DNA of 54,641 bases, taken from positions 1 to 54,641 of the forward strand of contig SAXG01000145.1 of the NCBI GenBank assembly GCA_012932865.1, written 5' to 3'. Both the position numbers and the translations under genes were made by a program. The notes beneath the pieces were generated by a model. The model had not been told where the DNA came from and searched no databases. It saw only the letters and a list, made by a program, of their open reading frames with translations. The stretch is from Amylostereum areolatum (lineage: Eukaryota; Basidiomycota; Agaricomycetes; Russulales; Stereaceae). This document shows, piece by piece, positions 30,696 through 42,432 of the stretch (within the stretch, counting starts at the first letter, position 1; each line of letters begins with the position of its first letter).

Positions 30696-32491
30696 ATGCG
30701 CCTCCTCTGGGTTTCGGCGATTGGGGCGGGTACGATGTTTGGCCTGTCGGCATCGGGCTTCGGTTTTGGCCCACAGACCCCCTTGGAGTTCGGTCAGAAG
30801 CATAAGAGGATCGCCATCGTGGGTACAGGCGCGGCAGGCATTAGCCAGCTCAAGGCCATTGCGGAACTGCCGGCGGATGTACGACGGGGCTGGGAGGTTG
30901 TGGCCTTCGAGGAGCGACATGGCGTTGGTGGTGTCTGGTGCGCGGATGCCATATCTCTTTGCTTTATTTGTACCGATACTAATATGTCTCGTCTCACAGG
31001 CGTCCTGACACGAAGGCTCCCCATCCGCCGAAAATCCCAGAAACTCCCTTATATCCCAGTCTCAGGACGAACGGTCCTCACCCTCTCAGTAAGTACCTTC
31101 GTTACTGATACCAATGTACGAGTCTATCAGGCGCTAACTCGCTTCGCAGTGACCATCCCTCATGTACCTTTTTCTCCCGAGACCGTCTTGTTTCCATCAC
31201 ACCCGCAGGTCCTGAAATATCACGAGGGTGTCATCGCCGCGGCCAATGTTTCCAGCCAGATCCGCTTGCAACATTCCGTCACAGAAGCCAAATGGATTGG
31301 TTCGTCGACCAGTGGATATTGGAATATAACCATCGACGATCGTGTGCATGGAACTCGAACAACCTCGCAATATGACCATCTTATCGTGGCCGCAGGAGTG
31401 AACCACTTCCCACATTCGCCCTTCATACAAGGACAAGACGACTTCCTTGCTGCAAACCGGACAATAATGCACTCGATGTACTTTCGGGAAATGGCCGACT
31501 TCGACGGGAAAAATGTTGTCGTCGCTGGGGGAGGCCCAAGCGGATGGGATGTCGTGATGAAACTTGCTGACCATGCGAAGACAGTGCGTTTATTTGAGCT
31601 CGATGCGCCCGTCGGTTTAACTTTACTGTTTCTTGTCAGCTGTACTGGTCGAGGGACACGAAAAGAGACAACCCCGCCACTCCGAACTTTTCTCCTGTAC
31701 CGGGTGCCACGGACAAGCCACGCATCGCCGAGCTGATGAAGGACGCCGTCCGTTTTGCCGACGACACCCAGGTGGATGATATCGACGTGCTCATCCTCGC
31801 GACAGGCTACGATCTCCGCATACCCTTCCTTTCTTCGGGCGGACACCTGGACGAACTCGCTCCCGGCAGTGCGCCGTCGGGTGAACGTCTCTCAACAAAC
31901 ATGCGCTACATGCGCCCCCTGTACGAGCACGTACTCTCCCTCGACACCTCCTACCCCCTCGGCGCGCTCTACTTCAATGGTCTCCTCACTTACAACCCTA
32001 CTGGCATATGCACCTACGCACAAGCTCTCTTCGCCGCATATACCATCGCAGAGCCGGCCCTGCTCCAGACGCGCGACGAGCTATACGCCGCCCTTCTCGA
32101 TCGTGAGGCCTTCATACGTAGTGCAGGCTTCGACCCCGCGCGATTGGGACATAGGGTTATCGCAGGGTACGGGGGAAGGGACGGAACACCGCACCAGGAC
32201 GTACTCGTGCGGTACCTTCAGAAGCGCGGGCTGGGGGGTCAGCCTGGTATTCCGCCCTCCGGGGTGAACTTTACGGAACCATGGAGGACTTATGCGCTTT
32301 ACAACTCGTCCAAGATACTTCATGCTTGGAAGAGTGTGCAGGGAATGGGAGAGGAGCACGAGAAGGAGTGGGTGAAGGGAACGGAGACTGAGGAGGATTA
32401 TGCAGAGATGATGGTAAAACTTGTCAAGTGGTGGGAGAAGGACAAGGACGACGACAAGCGAGGTTTGGCAATGGAAGAGATGTGGTTTTGA
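30696..32491 (+). CDS. flavin-containing monooxygenase-like protein
   Basis: FAD/NADPH monooxygenase of the FMO / N-hydroxylating class. Four exons (30696-30937, 31000-31088, 31150-31583, 31640-32491) sum to 1617 nt, 538 aa. The FAD-binding motif is GTGAAG (about residues 43-48). The NADPH-binding site is GGGPSG (about 237-242), preceded by 'SMYFREMADFDGKNVVV', the place of the FMO signature. A later 'DVLILATGYD' is the ATG-containing motif typical of these enzymes. The first ~25 residues are hydrophobic (signal or anchor), which is unusual for a soluble fungal FMO. The highly charged C-terminus ends in 'WEKDKDDDKRG'. Neighbouring P450-2 suggests, but does not show, a shared oxidative pathway. 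Confidence 0.87.
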
Positions 32492-34359
32492 TGTTTCTCC
32501 TTCGTTAGTGCAGCCATGCTCATAAATCCCCGCACCCCCTTCCTTTTTGTTTGTATCAGTGACATACACCAAGAAGTTTGTACGCGCTGTTCCCGTCATT
32601 TTCTCGATTTGTTGGATTGTGCATTCCACAATAGTGTTCCTCTCCTTGAACTTGACCCCTAATCATTGGTACTCTTTGCTCATCTCTTGCGCCTTGGACC
32701 ACCCGATGAACACTATCAGGGACTAGTATGCATTTGTTTAGATGACGAGTCCTCGGTTGATCACGAGTCTAGTTTGAAGCCGCACACCCAGGTGTGTCCT
32801 TGCCTCCTTTGCTTTACCATCATCTCTCGGTCATCGAGCTCGTTCTTTTTAGATTCACAACCTTTACCTTTTCCTGCGACACCAGTCATAGCGCCTTGTA
32901 TGATGTGCCCATTGAGTCTGCACACATCACACGGCGTTCTCGAAGATGAAGTTGACGGCGGTACGGAGGCTGAATCTGGGCGAAAACGGGAAGGTCTGGT
33001 CTCAGGGATAGTGAGCGCGGATACCGTGAAGTGCCAGTGCGTCGTCTCTTTCCGCGGTGCCGTGGGGTGTATGCACTACTGACCGATCTCACAGATTTGT
33101 TGCTAAGTACGAACAGATCAGCTCGATCGAGGGTATCCTGGTAGTGTAGCGCCGCGGTGACCCGGCGGTTGGTCGGGCGTTGGTCGGGCGCTGACTTGCA
33201 AGCAGATGATAGACCGGTTGTCCAAGGCTTCTATGTGAGTTTGATCATAATCAACCTCGGTGGCTTCGTTTGATGCTGATTGTCCATGGTCTCTATAGAT
33301 GAATGATCCATGGCAATCTGCGGGTGTAGTGGTTCATGCGCTCAGTTCCCAGCTGCATTCTATGTACAAAGGCTCCGAGTCTCAGTCTTTGCTTGATCGC
33401 CGCGAGCGTGGACGAACTCAAGAGACGAGGACCAGCGTACACAAAGGCCGGGTGAGCCCGTATCTGCATGCGTTATCCTTGTTCGTGGTGCGCCCTGTGA
33501 CGCTCGTCTGTTCTCAATTGCATTTAATTGTAGACGCCGGTTTACAGCCTCTCAATCGTAATGATTCGACACCCACGACAATCTAGATCGTCACTTGAGC
33601 GGGGTAACGGACCCATACACCGCCTCCAACGCAACGCAACGCAGGAACGAAGGCAGGGATGACCCTTGTTTGTGTTCATTCGAAGTTGCCCTCGATAAGG
33701 GGCCGTCGCTTCATGGCCCCCAACACTGCAGGATGAAGTTTGGTTTGGAACGGACAACCCACGATTGCCGTCGTCGTGTCTCAGTACTGCTGTGATGGTG
33801 TGTATTTTCTTCCTCTTTTGCCCACACCGTTTACACGACGAGTAGGAAGAAGTATCAAACCCTCGTCTTCTGGCGTGATTCCTTCTTGATTCGTGAACGA
33901 TTCTCCGCGCGCGTTGCAGCGTATGATGGTGTGGTACGCGGGCTTGTAAGTATGGGTGGCTCAGTACAACCAACGCTCGTAACCATAGGTTTAATACATT
34001 CCTCAAACACAGGATCCTCGGTTGGACAACCCGCAACATGTGCTGCCATACCCCGCCATCTCGCGATCGAAATGATTATCAAGGCCGCCATCGCGCAAGG
34101 ATTCGGATACTATCACACCAATTCAACAATCTTCCTACGGGTCCGACCCGGACGCGTCAAGCTCGTGGGTGGCAGTCCACCATTCTCAGAAATCCAAAAC
34201 AACCGATTTCGAACACAGGAAAGCCCTTGGCATAGTAGCATCCCAGTCTCCTTGATGGTGTGCCATGGCCTCCGTCCTGAGATGTGCAAGCTTCCCCAGG
34301 TATTGATTGTTTCTGTTTCTTATATACACGGGGAGCATTGTGTCTCATCTTCAACTAAC
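32492..34359. other. intergenic between FMO and P450-2
   Basis: About 1.9 kb. Apart from the doubtful gene at 32900-33586 it has only short ORFs. TATATA at 34319-34324 lies about 36 nt upstream of the P450-2 start and may serve its promoter. Confidence 0.4.
32900..33586 (+). CDS. possible small multi-exon gene, unknown
   Basis: Protein-like pieces can be linked by intron-like gaps: an acidic/basic segment 'LEDEVDGGTEAESGRKREG' ending at a donor (33037, gtgcgt), then 'FVAKYEQISSIEGILV', 'MIDRLSKAS', 'DPWQSAGVVVHALSSQLHSM' and a charged end 'LLDRRERGRTQETRTS'. Phases do not all agree (one junction gives a stop), so it may be decayed or mis-spliced by me. I do not recognise the family. Confidence 0.25.
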
Positions 34360-36471
34360 ATGATGGCGCTCCAGCTCGTCAGTCCTCTGCCAGTGCTTCT
34401 CCTTGTGGTTACCGCTGTGGCGATCTACATCTCCCGGCGTCCCGCAACGGCGCGCGGAGAACATCCTCTACCACCCGGGCCCAAGCCGTTTCCTCTTCTC
34501 GGAAATCTGCTCGACATGCCCAAGAAGCACGCTTGGGTCGTGTTCCGCGAATGGAGCAAGAAGTACAGTTAGTCGTGCTTTGTGCTGTGGGTCGGATGAG
34601 CTCGGATGCTGATACAAAGGCGTAGATTCGGACGTAGTATACGTCGAAACGCTGGGCCAGAGATATGTCGTCGTGAACTCGGCCAAGGCGGTCAGTGATT
34701 TATTCGAGAAGAGATCGTCGATATATTCGTGCCGGTAGGTGTATGATCTGAAACGTCGATCACTCTCCTGACATCCTCTTCAGCCCGTCTTTCTATGCCT
34801 TTAACAATATGTACTTCCAGTCTCATCTCATAGTATATGGACGTTGAGCTGACTTCCCTCCTTTGCTAGACTCAACCTTGGATGGGTGACGGGCACCGTA
34901 CCCTACGGACCAGAGTTGCGGAAACAGCGAAAGGGACTCGCTCTTAGCCTGAACCCTACCGCCATGAAGCAGTATCACCCAATGGAACTCAAAGCGACGC
35001 ATCGGCTCTTGAGAAATCTGCTTGATAGCTCCGAAGACTATATACAGCACATTCGACAGTAAGCTATGTTATCTGATCCTTTCGCCGCATGATATCTGAC
35101 GGTGAGCTGTGAAGCATGGCTGGTCATGTCGCGCTATCCATAAGCTACGGCTTGGACGTCAAACCGCGAGATGACCCATACATCAAGATGGCGGAGCGTG
35201 GCCTTCATGCCTTGTTTCTCGGAGGACAACTGCGCGGGCAGATCTTTGACATGGTCCCTTTTCGTTGGTGTATTCCCGCCGCCGGTCCTGGATGAGGATA
35301 CTGACGGCTGTTAAGTGCGCTACGTGCCGTCGTGGTTCCCCGGCGCTGGATTGAAGAAGGAGGCCCGGGAGTTCGCGGCAAGCGCGGCGGACATGCTCGA
35401 AGTTCCTTTCGCAGTGACAGAGTCGTTGGTGGTATGCTCTCATTGCAGTATAACCGGTTCTTTTGGTAGTGACATGGAGTCAACAGGCACAGGACGCTGC
35501 TCCTCCTTCTGTAGCTGCGACCATGATCGCGGAGCAGAACGCGCTTCCCCACTCGGAACGCGATATCATGACGTCAAAGGTTGTCCCTGCGAACATTTAT
35601 TTCGGTGGGGCGGACGGCGTAAGTCGCCTTCTCTGTGGATGTTTATTTTCTCGCGTATTCACTCATTCCACCTTTTAGACGGTCGCGATCTTGTGCATAT
35701 TCTTACTTGCAATGGTGATGCATCCAGATGCCCAGAAGAAGGCGCAGAAGGAGATCGACACTGTGCTGGGTTCTACTCGCCTTCCGGAGTTTGAGGATGA
35801 GAGTTCACTGCCGTATGTCGGGGCTCTTGTGAAAGAGGTTCTGCGCTGGCACCCAGGGGCACCGATGGGTATATGTTTAGGTTTCTTCTGATAACGTCGG
35901 GAACTGACACATCGCGTTGTTAGTACTTCCTCGTCGCCTTACGCAGGACGATGTGTATGAAGGTTACTTCATTCCCGAAGGCTCGGTCATCTTGGGAAAC
36001 ATCTGGTCAGTGACATCTGCCTCTTTTAACTTCATTTACCGGGCTCATCTGGACCGGCAGGGCGATTCTTCACGACGAGGTCGCATTCCCCGAGCCCGAG
36101 AAGTTTAAGCCGGAACGCTACCTCGATCCGGAGACCAAGAGCCCCGACGCTGTGTTTGGTTTCGGACGTCGCGTCTGTCCTGGACGGCACATGGCGCACG
36201 CGTCGCTCTGGATCTCCATCGCGTCTATCTTAGCGACGTTTGACGTATGCCATGCGGTGGATGAACTCGGGCAGAAGGTGGAGGTCACGGAGGATTTCGC
36301 GTCGGGCATCATTGCGTGAGTGACTTCTTTGTCTAGGAAGTGCGGTGGAGCGAATGGCAGTGCGCTGACAAAAATCGTAGGTATCCGACAGGACTTCGCT
36401 GCTTGATCAAGCCACGGTCTGGTACAGCGGAGAGTTTGATACTGGCAACGCAGTCTGAAGAGGCTGCCTAA
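34360..36471 (+). CDS. cytochrome P450 (P450-2), paralogue of P450-1
   Basis: Heme-thiolate monooxygenase, ER-anchored. Eleven exons (34360-34567, 34626-34734, 34784-34810, 34870-35058, 35115-35263, 35316-35431, 35487-35618, 35679-35868, 35924-36005, 36061-36315, 36381-36471) sum to 1548 nt, 515 aa. Seen: a hydrophobic anchor, the hinge HPLPPGPKPFPLLGN, the I-helix YFGGADGT, ExxR as EVLR, and the heme loop FGFGRRVCPG with Cys near residue 440. Exons 2-9 have the same lengths as in P450-1 (109, 27, 189, 149, 116, 132, 190, 82). Oddity: the I-helix reads GGADGT, so Gly occupies the usual acid-alcohol Thr position with a Thr one residue later, across a splice junction. Substrate unknown. Confidence 0.93.
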
Positions 36472-37531
36472 GGCGACAGGTTGGCGTACCCTGGCAGATA
36501 CTTACCCGACGATCTCCGTCTTTCTTTACTTTCCGCTGGACGACTCCATACCCTCTTTTTCGCTATTTATCTGTTGGTGCAGGTCTCCGTACAGCCAAAT
36601 AATCGGCGTCCCCTCCCTCATGTAGTACGAGTATATCCGCCTGTTCTCACCGCGGTGCACTCCTCCACTCCTTTAACTTATCTATCCCGACCAGCTACGT
36701 ACTATGGAAGCGTTTTTATGATTCAGACTGGTGTATTTGCTTATATTCGAAATAAAATGTACTGTAATGCTCTCTTTTCTGTAGGAGGAAGAGCAGAGAG
36801 AACAAGAGGGAACAAAGAGTGAACGGAGTGAACGCGACTCCGAAGTTTTTCAGTCACGTGAGACGCAGTCAATCTGGAACGGTGGATTCGGAAATCAAAC
36901 GGAGACTCGGATGGTCGACGTCGACTCCTTTCCCGCTATCTGCACAGCACACTCTTTCGTCCTACCATGACCATCTCCTCCACTCTCGTATCTCTCCTGG
37001 ATTATCCTGGCTAATTTTCTGAGGCAGCCGAAGTCATCGACATTCCGTCACAAATGATCCCCAGTCACTGTCCTCCCTACACATTTGCAAGTCAACGCAC
37101 TGGAGATCCTAAGCCTCCCTGGACCCTTTATTCATGGAAAGCCTGTGCGGAGTCTTCTTCGTCACACCGCCTGCCCCAACCACCGACACATGATAGACTC
37201 GATTTGAAGGTGCGATGATTGCTGCGTCCTTTGTGCTTTCCTGTATGAACTCATTGGACATCTTCAGGTTGGAACGAACGCGCTCAAGAGAAACACCGGT
37301 TGCTCTTGGGCATTGGGAGGGCTACGGGACACACTACAACGACCAGCGTATCTGCGAACATGAACCAATTCTGTGACGTTCCGACGCGTTTACCTTCCTT
37401 CACGTGCTGCCGGAATATGCCGAGGAGCCACTCGCCGCCGCCTGCTCGACTCCTTTCATCCCATGTTCTTCTTTTCTTTGCCCCCTTCGGACACCCCGCC
37501 GCCGCTCGCCCGCGACAACCGCTGTTTCAAA
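36472..37531. other. intergenic, upstream of GTPase A
   Basis: About 1.06 kb separating P450-2 from the GTPase array. It contains a CACGTGA motif near 36855 and only short ORFs. No TATA box is evident near the proposed GTPase A start. Confidence 0.5.
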
Positions 37532-40500
37532 ATGCCAGCCGATCACAATTTGAGGTGTGCATGGAATTGTCATCAGCGCTCTTCGCCGACTAACGAGCAG
37601 TAGGAAGCCACCGCGACAAAACCATCCCTCTCGGCAAGATAACCTCCCGCCGCGCTTGGATCGCGCCACTGGCTCCTCCCAACCGCGCCATGCCTCATCT
37701 ATGTCGAACTCGGCTTCCGTAAAGCAGGAGAAGAAGGTCAAATTGGTGAGTATAGTTCACCGTGTGCAGCGTGAGATCGCGGGGTCTGACGCGTATCCTA
37801 GGAGGCAAAACGGCCAGGTTCGTACGATCTCCTTCTCAAACTTGGACCAGTATCCTCAGATCTCTTAGTCCCTGTGGTCACCCAATTCGACAACTTCAAA
37901 ATGTATCTCCGCTCGGATAACGTCCCGTACAGCGCCGCTAACGCGATCGACGCTGGCCGTGAAATGGCGCGTACGATCGACGCCTACGTCAAGGACGGCA
38001 CCCTTCCCTTGGGCTCGGAGAAGAGGGTGCTTTCGTGGCAGCAGACGGTGGAAAGGTGTGTGTCAGTCCAGTTGTTGGTGATTCAGCCTGACCCTTTGTT
38101 TGACCCACGAAAGTACCAATGCCACCACTCTTCCGTCCATCCGTATCGGTCTCTGCGGTGGTAAGCATACCGCGCTAGACTTGTCTGACAAACAACTGAC
38201 ATACTCTCCAGTGACCGGCGCCGGGAAATCCTCTCTTCTCAATGCTTTGCTCGGAGGTTTGTCGCCTTGATATCGCGTCGACTTGTGACTCACAACGTCT
38301 CTTAGACAATCTCATACCCACCAGCTCATTTCGCGGTACGTTCGTTTTCATGGCTCCTTGTGACCCATTCTCATCGGAAATCAGCTTGTACTGCGACCGT
38401 AACGGAGGTCTCCTACCACCCGCTCCCCGAGATACACGCCTGTGTCCTTTTTGTCACTGAGGACGAATGGAGGGGCGAAATACAAGCATTGATGGATGAG
38501 GTGAGCCCGGCCGAGGGGGAGGAGCCGCCGCATGCGCCGCCGCCAGGCCATCCAACGTGGGCAAAGGTAGGCCTGCCAATCTTTCAGTCCCATCCAAGCG
38601 CTGACCGTGTCTCAATGAAGATCGAGGAAGTATATCCAAGCCTCACCTTCGCGCACTTCCTGAAAATGAGCGCGGACGATGTGCTTGCGTTTGGCGTCGG
38701 TGAGGGACTCGTCGCCTTACATTTGTGCAAAATTCTGACTCCATCGATAGAAGCCCGGAAGTTCTTGGGCACCGAGAAGCAGATCCGTGCGTCCGACACT
38801 CAGACGTTCTCAGAGGAGATCCAGCAATACGTCTCCGGGACCGTGTCGTCCGCCCCATCGCGAAAGACAGGTGCTCTATGGCCCTTGATCGTCAAGACTC
38901 ATATATTGTGCAACGCTGACATCCTCTCCACTGGTGCAATCCTGGTCGATTTACCTGGGAGCGGAGACACAAATGTAGCAAGAGGTTCTGTGGCTCGGAA
39001 CTATGTTGGAAGTTGTGATAAGGTATGGATCGTCGCGCCCATCGTTCGGGCAGTCACCAGCGAATCTGGGAAAGGTGAGACGAGTCGGCGTAACGGAAAG
39101 GGTCCATGCTTATGTTTTCGACGATAGCGTTCCTCGGGGAAGCCTTTAGCCTCCAGCTGAAAAGTGAGTTTTTACCGCCGTGTTTTCAAACCTAGCGCTG
39201 ACTTCAACGCCCAGTGGGTAAGAACTCTCATATGGTTGATATATACAAGACCATCCATTCACCGTCTTCTCTTCTCGGTTCACCTAGATCAGGCGTAAGT
39301 TTCCAGTCTACTTGAGATAATCGCTGTACTCACATTCCTTCTAGTGGACGTTCAGGCGTAATCAGCTTCATATGTGAGTTCATATACACTCATTGCATTG
39401 GCGAATGTTTACACCAATCACAGGCACTAAGTGTGACGATGTTTCTTCCCTTGAAATCGCAAGAGAACTTCGGATCCACGAGGATGTCCAATACCAAGAG
39501 CTGCTCTCGCTTCTCACGGCCCAGCAGGATACTCTCAAAGGCCTGAAAACCAAAATCAACGCCGCCAACATGGATATTTCTCGTAAGCATTTACGTCCTT
39601 GCATTGGGGCCGCGCTGACCGCAAGCCATCTTTTAGGAAAAACGATTGCCGTTAAGGCGTTAGCAGAAGAACTACGGATCCTCCAGACAGGGGGCAACGA
39701 TGAGAATTCACGTCCACAGTCTGCGCCGGGTGGTAGTGTACCTTCCAAGCGAACCTGCCTCCCTGTCGATCCACGCGCACTCAAGCGCCGGCGAAACGAC
39801 GTCGACGGCATGGTGGAGGTTTCCCATACACAAGTATCCGTGAATCCACCGTGCATACTCGAGCTGAAACGACAGCAGCTGGAAGAGGCCCAAAAGAGTT
39901 TGGACCAGGCGAAGGGGGAGCTTTCAGGTGCGAAACTCGAACGGACGGATGGCGAAGATGTTCTGAAGGAAGCAAAGAGACGATTAAATGCTTTCTGCTC
40001 TCTGAAGAGGTCCGAAGTAAGTGCTAAGCCTTTGTAATGCGACTGGCTTGACTAACCGACTGTATTCTGTAGGTTTCGGCGGCTGGTCTTCGCGAACGGT
40101 TCCTGCAAGACTTATTCGCAGCTAGGGGTATGTCATTTTCTGTCCGATACTTTGGTCGACGCTAACGATGAATCATGAAGGTGTTGCGAAGGAAGAAGTG
40201 CCTTTCCTTCCTGTTTTCTGCTGCTCGGCTATGGAATACCGACGACATAGTGAGTAAGAATGACCGTCTATTGTGCACGAGAGTCTCATCCGTTGGCTAG
40301 ACTTTGATATATATGAGTCGGACGATCCTATTTGCACTGTCAACAGGGAAGAAACAGGAATACCTGCAATCATTGGGTGGTGCAAACATCTCGGTCGTAC
40401 CAAACAGATCGAAGCAGCTCAGAAGCACACGAGGGACATGAAAGAGAGCGTCGGGATGATCCAAGGGCTTTTTGACGCTGAGGACGACAAGAAAGTGAAG

Positions 40501-41882
40501 GAGAAGATCAACTCGCCTGCCATTCTCAAGACGCTATGGGCCTCGGATGATCATGGACTTGTTCAGTGTAAGTTATGGTTGATGTTCTTTCTTACGTGTC
40601 TTAACGTTTCACTGACGGGTGATTTTGTGATTAGTGGAAGATAGTCCGCCCAACGGGGATGAGCAGGCTATTGGAATCCGCGGACGTCTCCGACTGGTGG
40701 GTTGGGCTTATTTAAGTACGAATGTTTCTCGGCCCTTACATTCGTACTTCCATCCAGGCCATCTCCACGGCAATTAGTAAGGGTGTGCAGGACCTCAAGG
40801 CCATGATTGCGGAAAGTATTGGACAGGCCTGTCGAGTTGGTGCAGACTTGGTAAGGCCGTCTCTTGCTGCGACTTTCGTCCTCTAATCGTTGACCTTCTA
40901 TAGGCTGCAAAAGAAGCTATGTCCATAGCTGTCGAGTTCGGCAGGGCGAATAAATGGCAGACTTACTGTGCTAGTCAGTTCAACCGTGTCCCTTCACGGG
41001 ACAACCGCGATGCTTACCATTCCTTCAGCTTTTCGCCGCCGCGGGGAGTACAAGGCCGACCTGAACCTGGATTTCGCAAGACCGTTCTACGCTGAGGTCT
41101 ATCCCGCCTGGGTGGATTTCTTCGAATCGAACCGCTTCGAGGACGTGGGCGAGTTGATCCACGATGCGGTGCAAGGTGTTCTCGACGAAGTCCTCGCGTC
41201 CGCTCCTCCGGCACTCATCCCCCAAGTTCGCCGGCGCACCTGCCGCGCCGCAGACTGGTGTCAGGATCGGCTTGAGCGTACGGTCGCTACGGCGGGGAAC
41301 CAGCTCAATGTCGAGCAGAAGCGTATATCGAGGACCATTGTCCAGTTCATCAAGAGTCGGCTTCTTGGTGTGTATTCGGAGGTGCTGCAGGAGAGTAAGG
41401 GCAAGGGGCAGTTTATGCGTATGAAAGTGAGACTTGTTCCTTCGGCAGTGCTGACGTTGGGCCGAGTCCTGACTGTTCTGCGTTGTCTGTAGGAAGTTTT
41501 CAACGCATTTATCCTCAACCATGGCCCACAGATCTACCAAGACACTGCGAAACACATCGAAGACTCGCTGTTCAAGGCGGTGGACAAGAGCATTGGTGAG
41601 ATGGTCGAACCGTTCTCTCGTTTCATAGAAAAGGTGCGTTATCCTTTCCACAGATTCATCGCGACGTCCTGACGTTGTCGGGTCCAGGTGGATGCCGATA
41701 TGGCCGGCCTCTGGGAGAAGGTGGAGGAGGACAGAACGCAGCTTGTGCGGAAGCGAGAGGCGAAGGACTTTGTTACCCTCGCGGCGCAGCAGTTGGACAT
41801 GTGGGACAGAGCATGCGAGCAGTTTAAGGTGGAGGAGGCCGCAACCGGAGTGGTGAACTCATACCCTCCTTTACGGTTATGA
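37532..41882 (+). CDS. SLIP-GC/dynamin-like large GTPase A
   Basis: Large P-loop GTPase of the type annotated nuclear GTPase SLIP-GC. Twenty-four exons sum to 3093 nt, 1030 aa, all phases consistent. G1 is GVTGAGKS (156-163), split by an intron. A conserved 'ACTATVTEVSYH' follows as switch region. G3 is DLPGSGD (from residue 335). G4 is TKCD (403-406). Then come a coiled-coil region with a basic segment 'ALKRRRNDVDG' (putative nuclear signal), the motif 'LNAFCSLKRSE', 'LPVFCCSAMEY', 'DTGIPAI'-like 'EETGIPAIIGWC', and a long helical stalk to the end. Exons include one of 3 nt (39215-39217) and one of 7 nt (39288-39294). The start is placed at an ATG in an AAAATG context whose 23-nt exon joins in frame; a Met at 37701 is the alternative. 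It shares fourteen exon lengths with copy B. The cellular role is unknown. Confidence 0.88.
39215..39217 (+). other. 3-nt exon TGG of GTPase A
   Basis: The sequence reads ...cccag|TGG|gtaag... between two introns (39164-39214 and 39218-39287). It completes a Met codon started by the previous exon (A|TG) and supplies the first base of the following Asp (G|AT), giving the 'L-K-M-D' that family members show before G4. Copies B (43987-43989) and C (50447-50449) keep the same trinucleotide after an AG. Skipping it would also keep frame, so transcripts are needed to prove use. Confidence 0.6.
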
Positions 41883-42432
41883 AGCAGGTTGCGATGCGGT
41901 TTCGTGGCTATGTATACTATGATATACTCTTTACTGTTGTCCTAATTCACTCACATGTATCATTCCAACTCTGTATCACGTTTTTGCAAGGCTGGATTGC
42001 TGGCTACGAATTATACCCGCAGCTGTGAAGTGGCTGACGCCACGCCGTAGCTTACGTCAGATCCCGCAGAGTCCACGAAGCCTCCGAGTCGTTGTCTCCG
42101 TCAAATTATACCTCACAAAGACTAAGTGTTCCTAGGAATTGTAGTGTGTCAGTGATTGACCTTCAATCATATTCGAACGAGTTCAACTGCTTGAAGACTC
42201 TCCGATCTAGCAAAGCAGCGATCATTCCAGCGGAATTCGTCAACCCCGCACGTCCCCGCTTGGCCAGACTCAAGAATGCAAGCATCATCGAGCAGAGTCG
42301 TTAGTGATGTTTGCTCTCGGGCGTCCACTATGTTTCTCACTGCTGGGTACTTCATCGCCAGACCTTAGAAGATATGTCAGGTGAACTCCGGATCAGTACT
42401 GCGTTTTGAGCCACCGCCTCACGCTGATTCTC
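41883..42432. other. spacer between GTPases A and B
   Basis: 550 nt containing the 3' end of copy A and the promoter/leader of copy B. No ORF with support and no obvious TATA box close to the B start. Confidence 0.5.
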
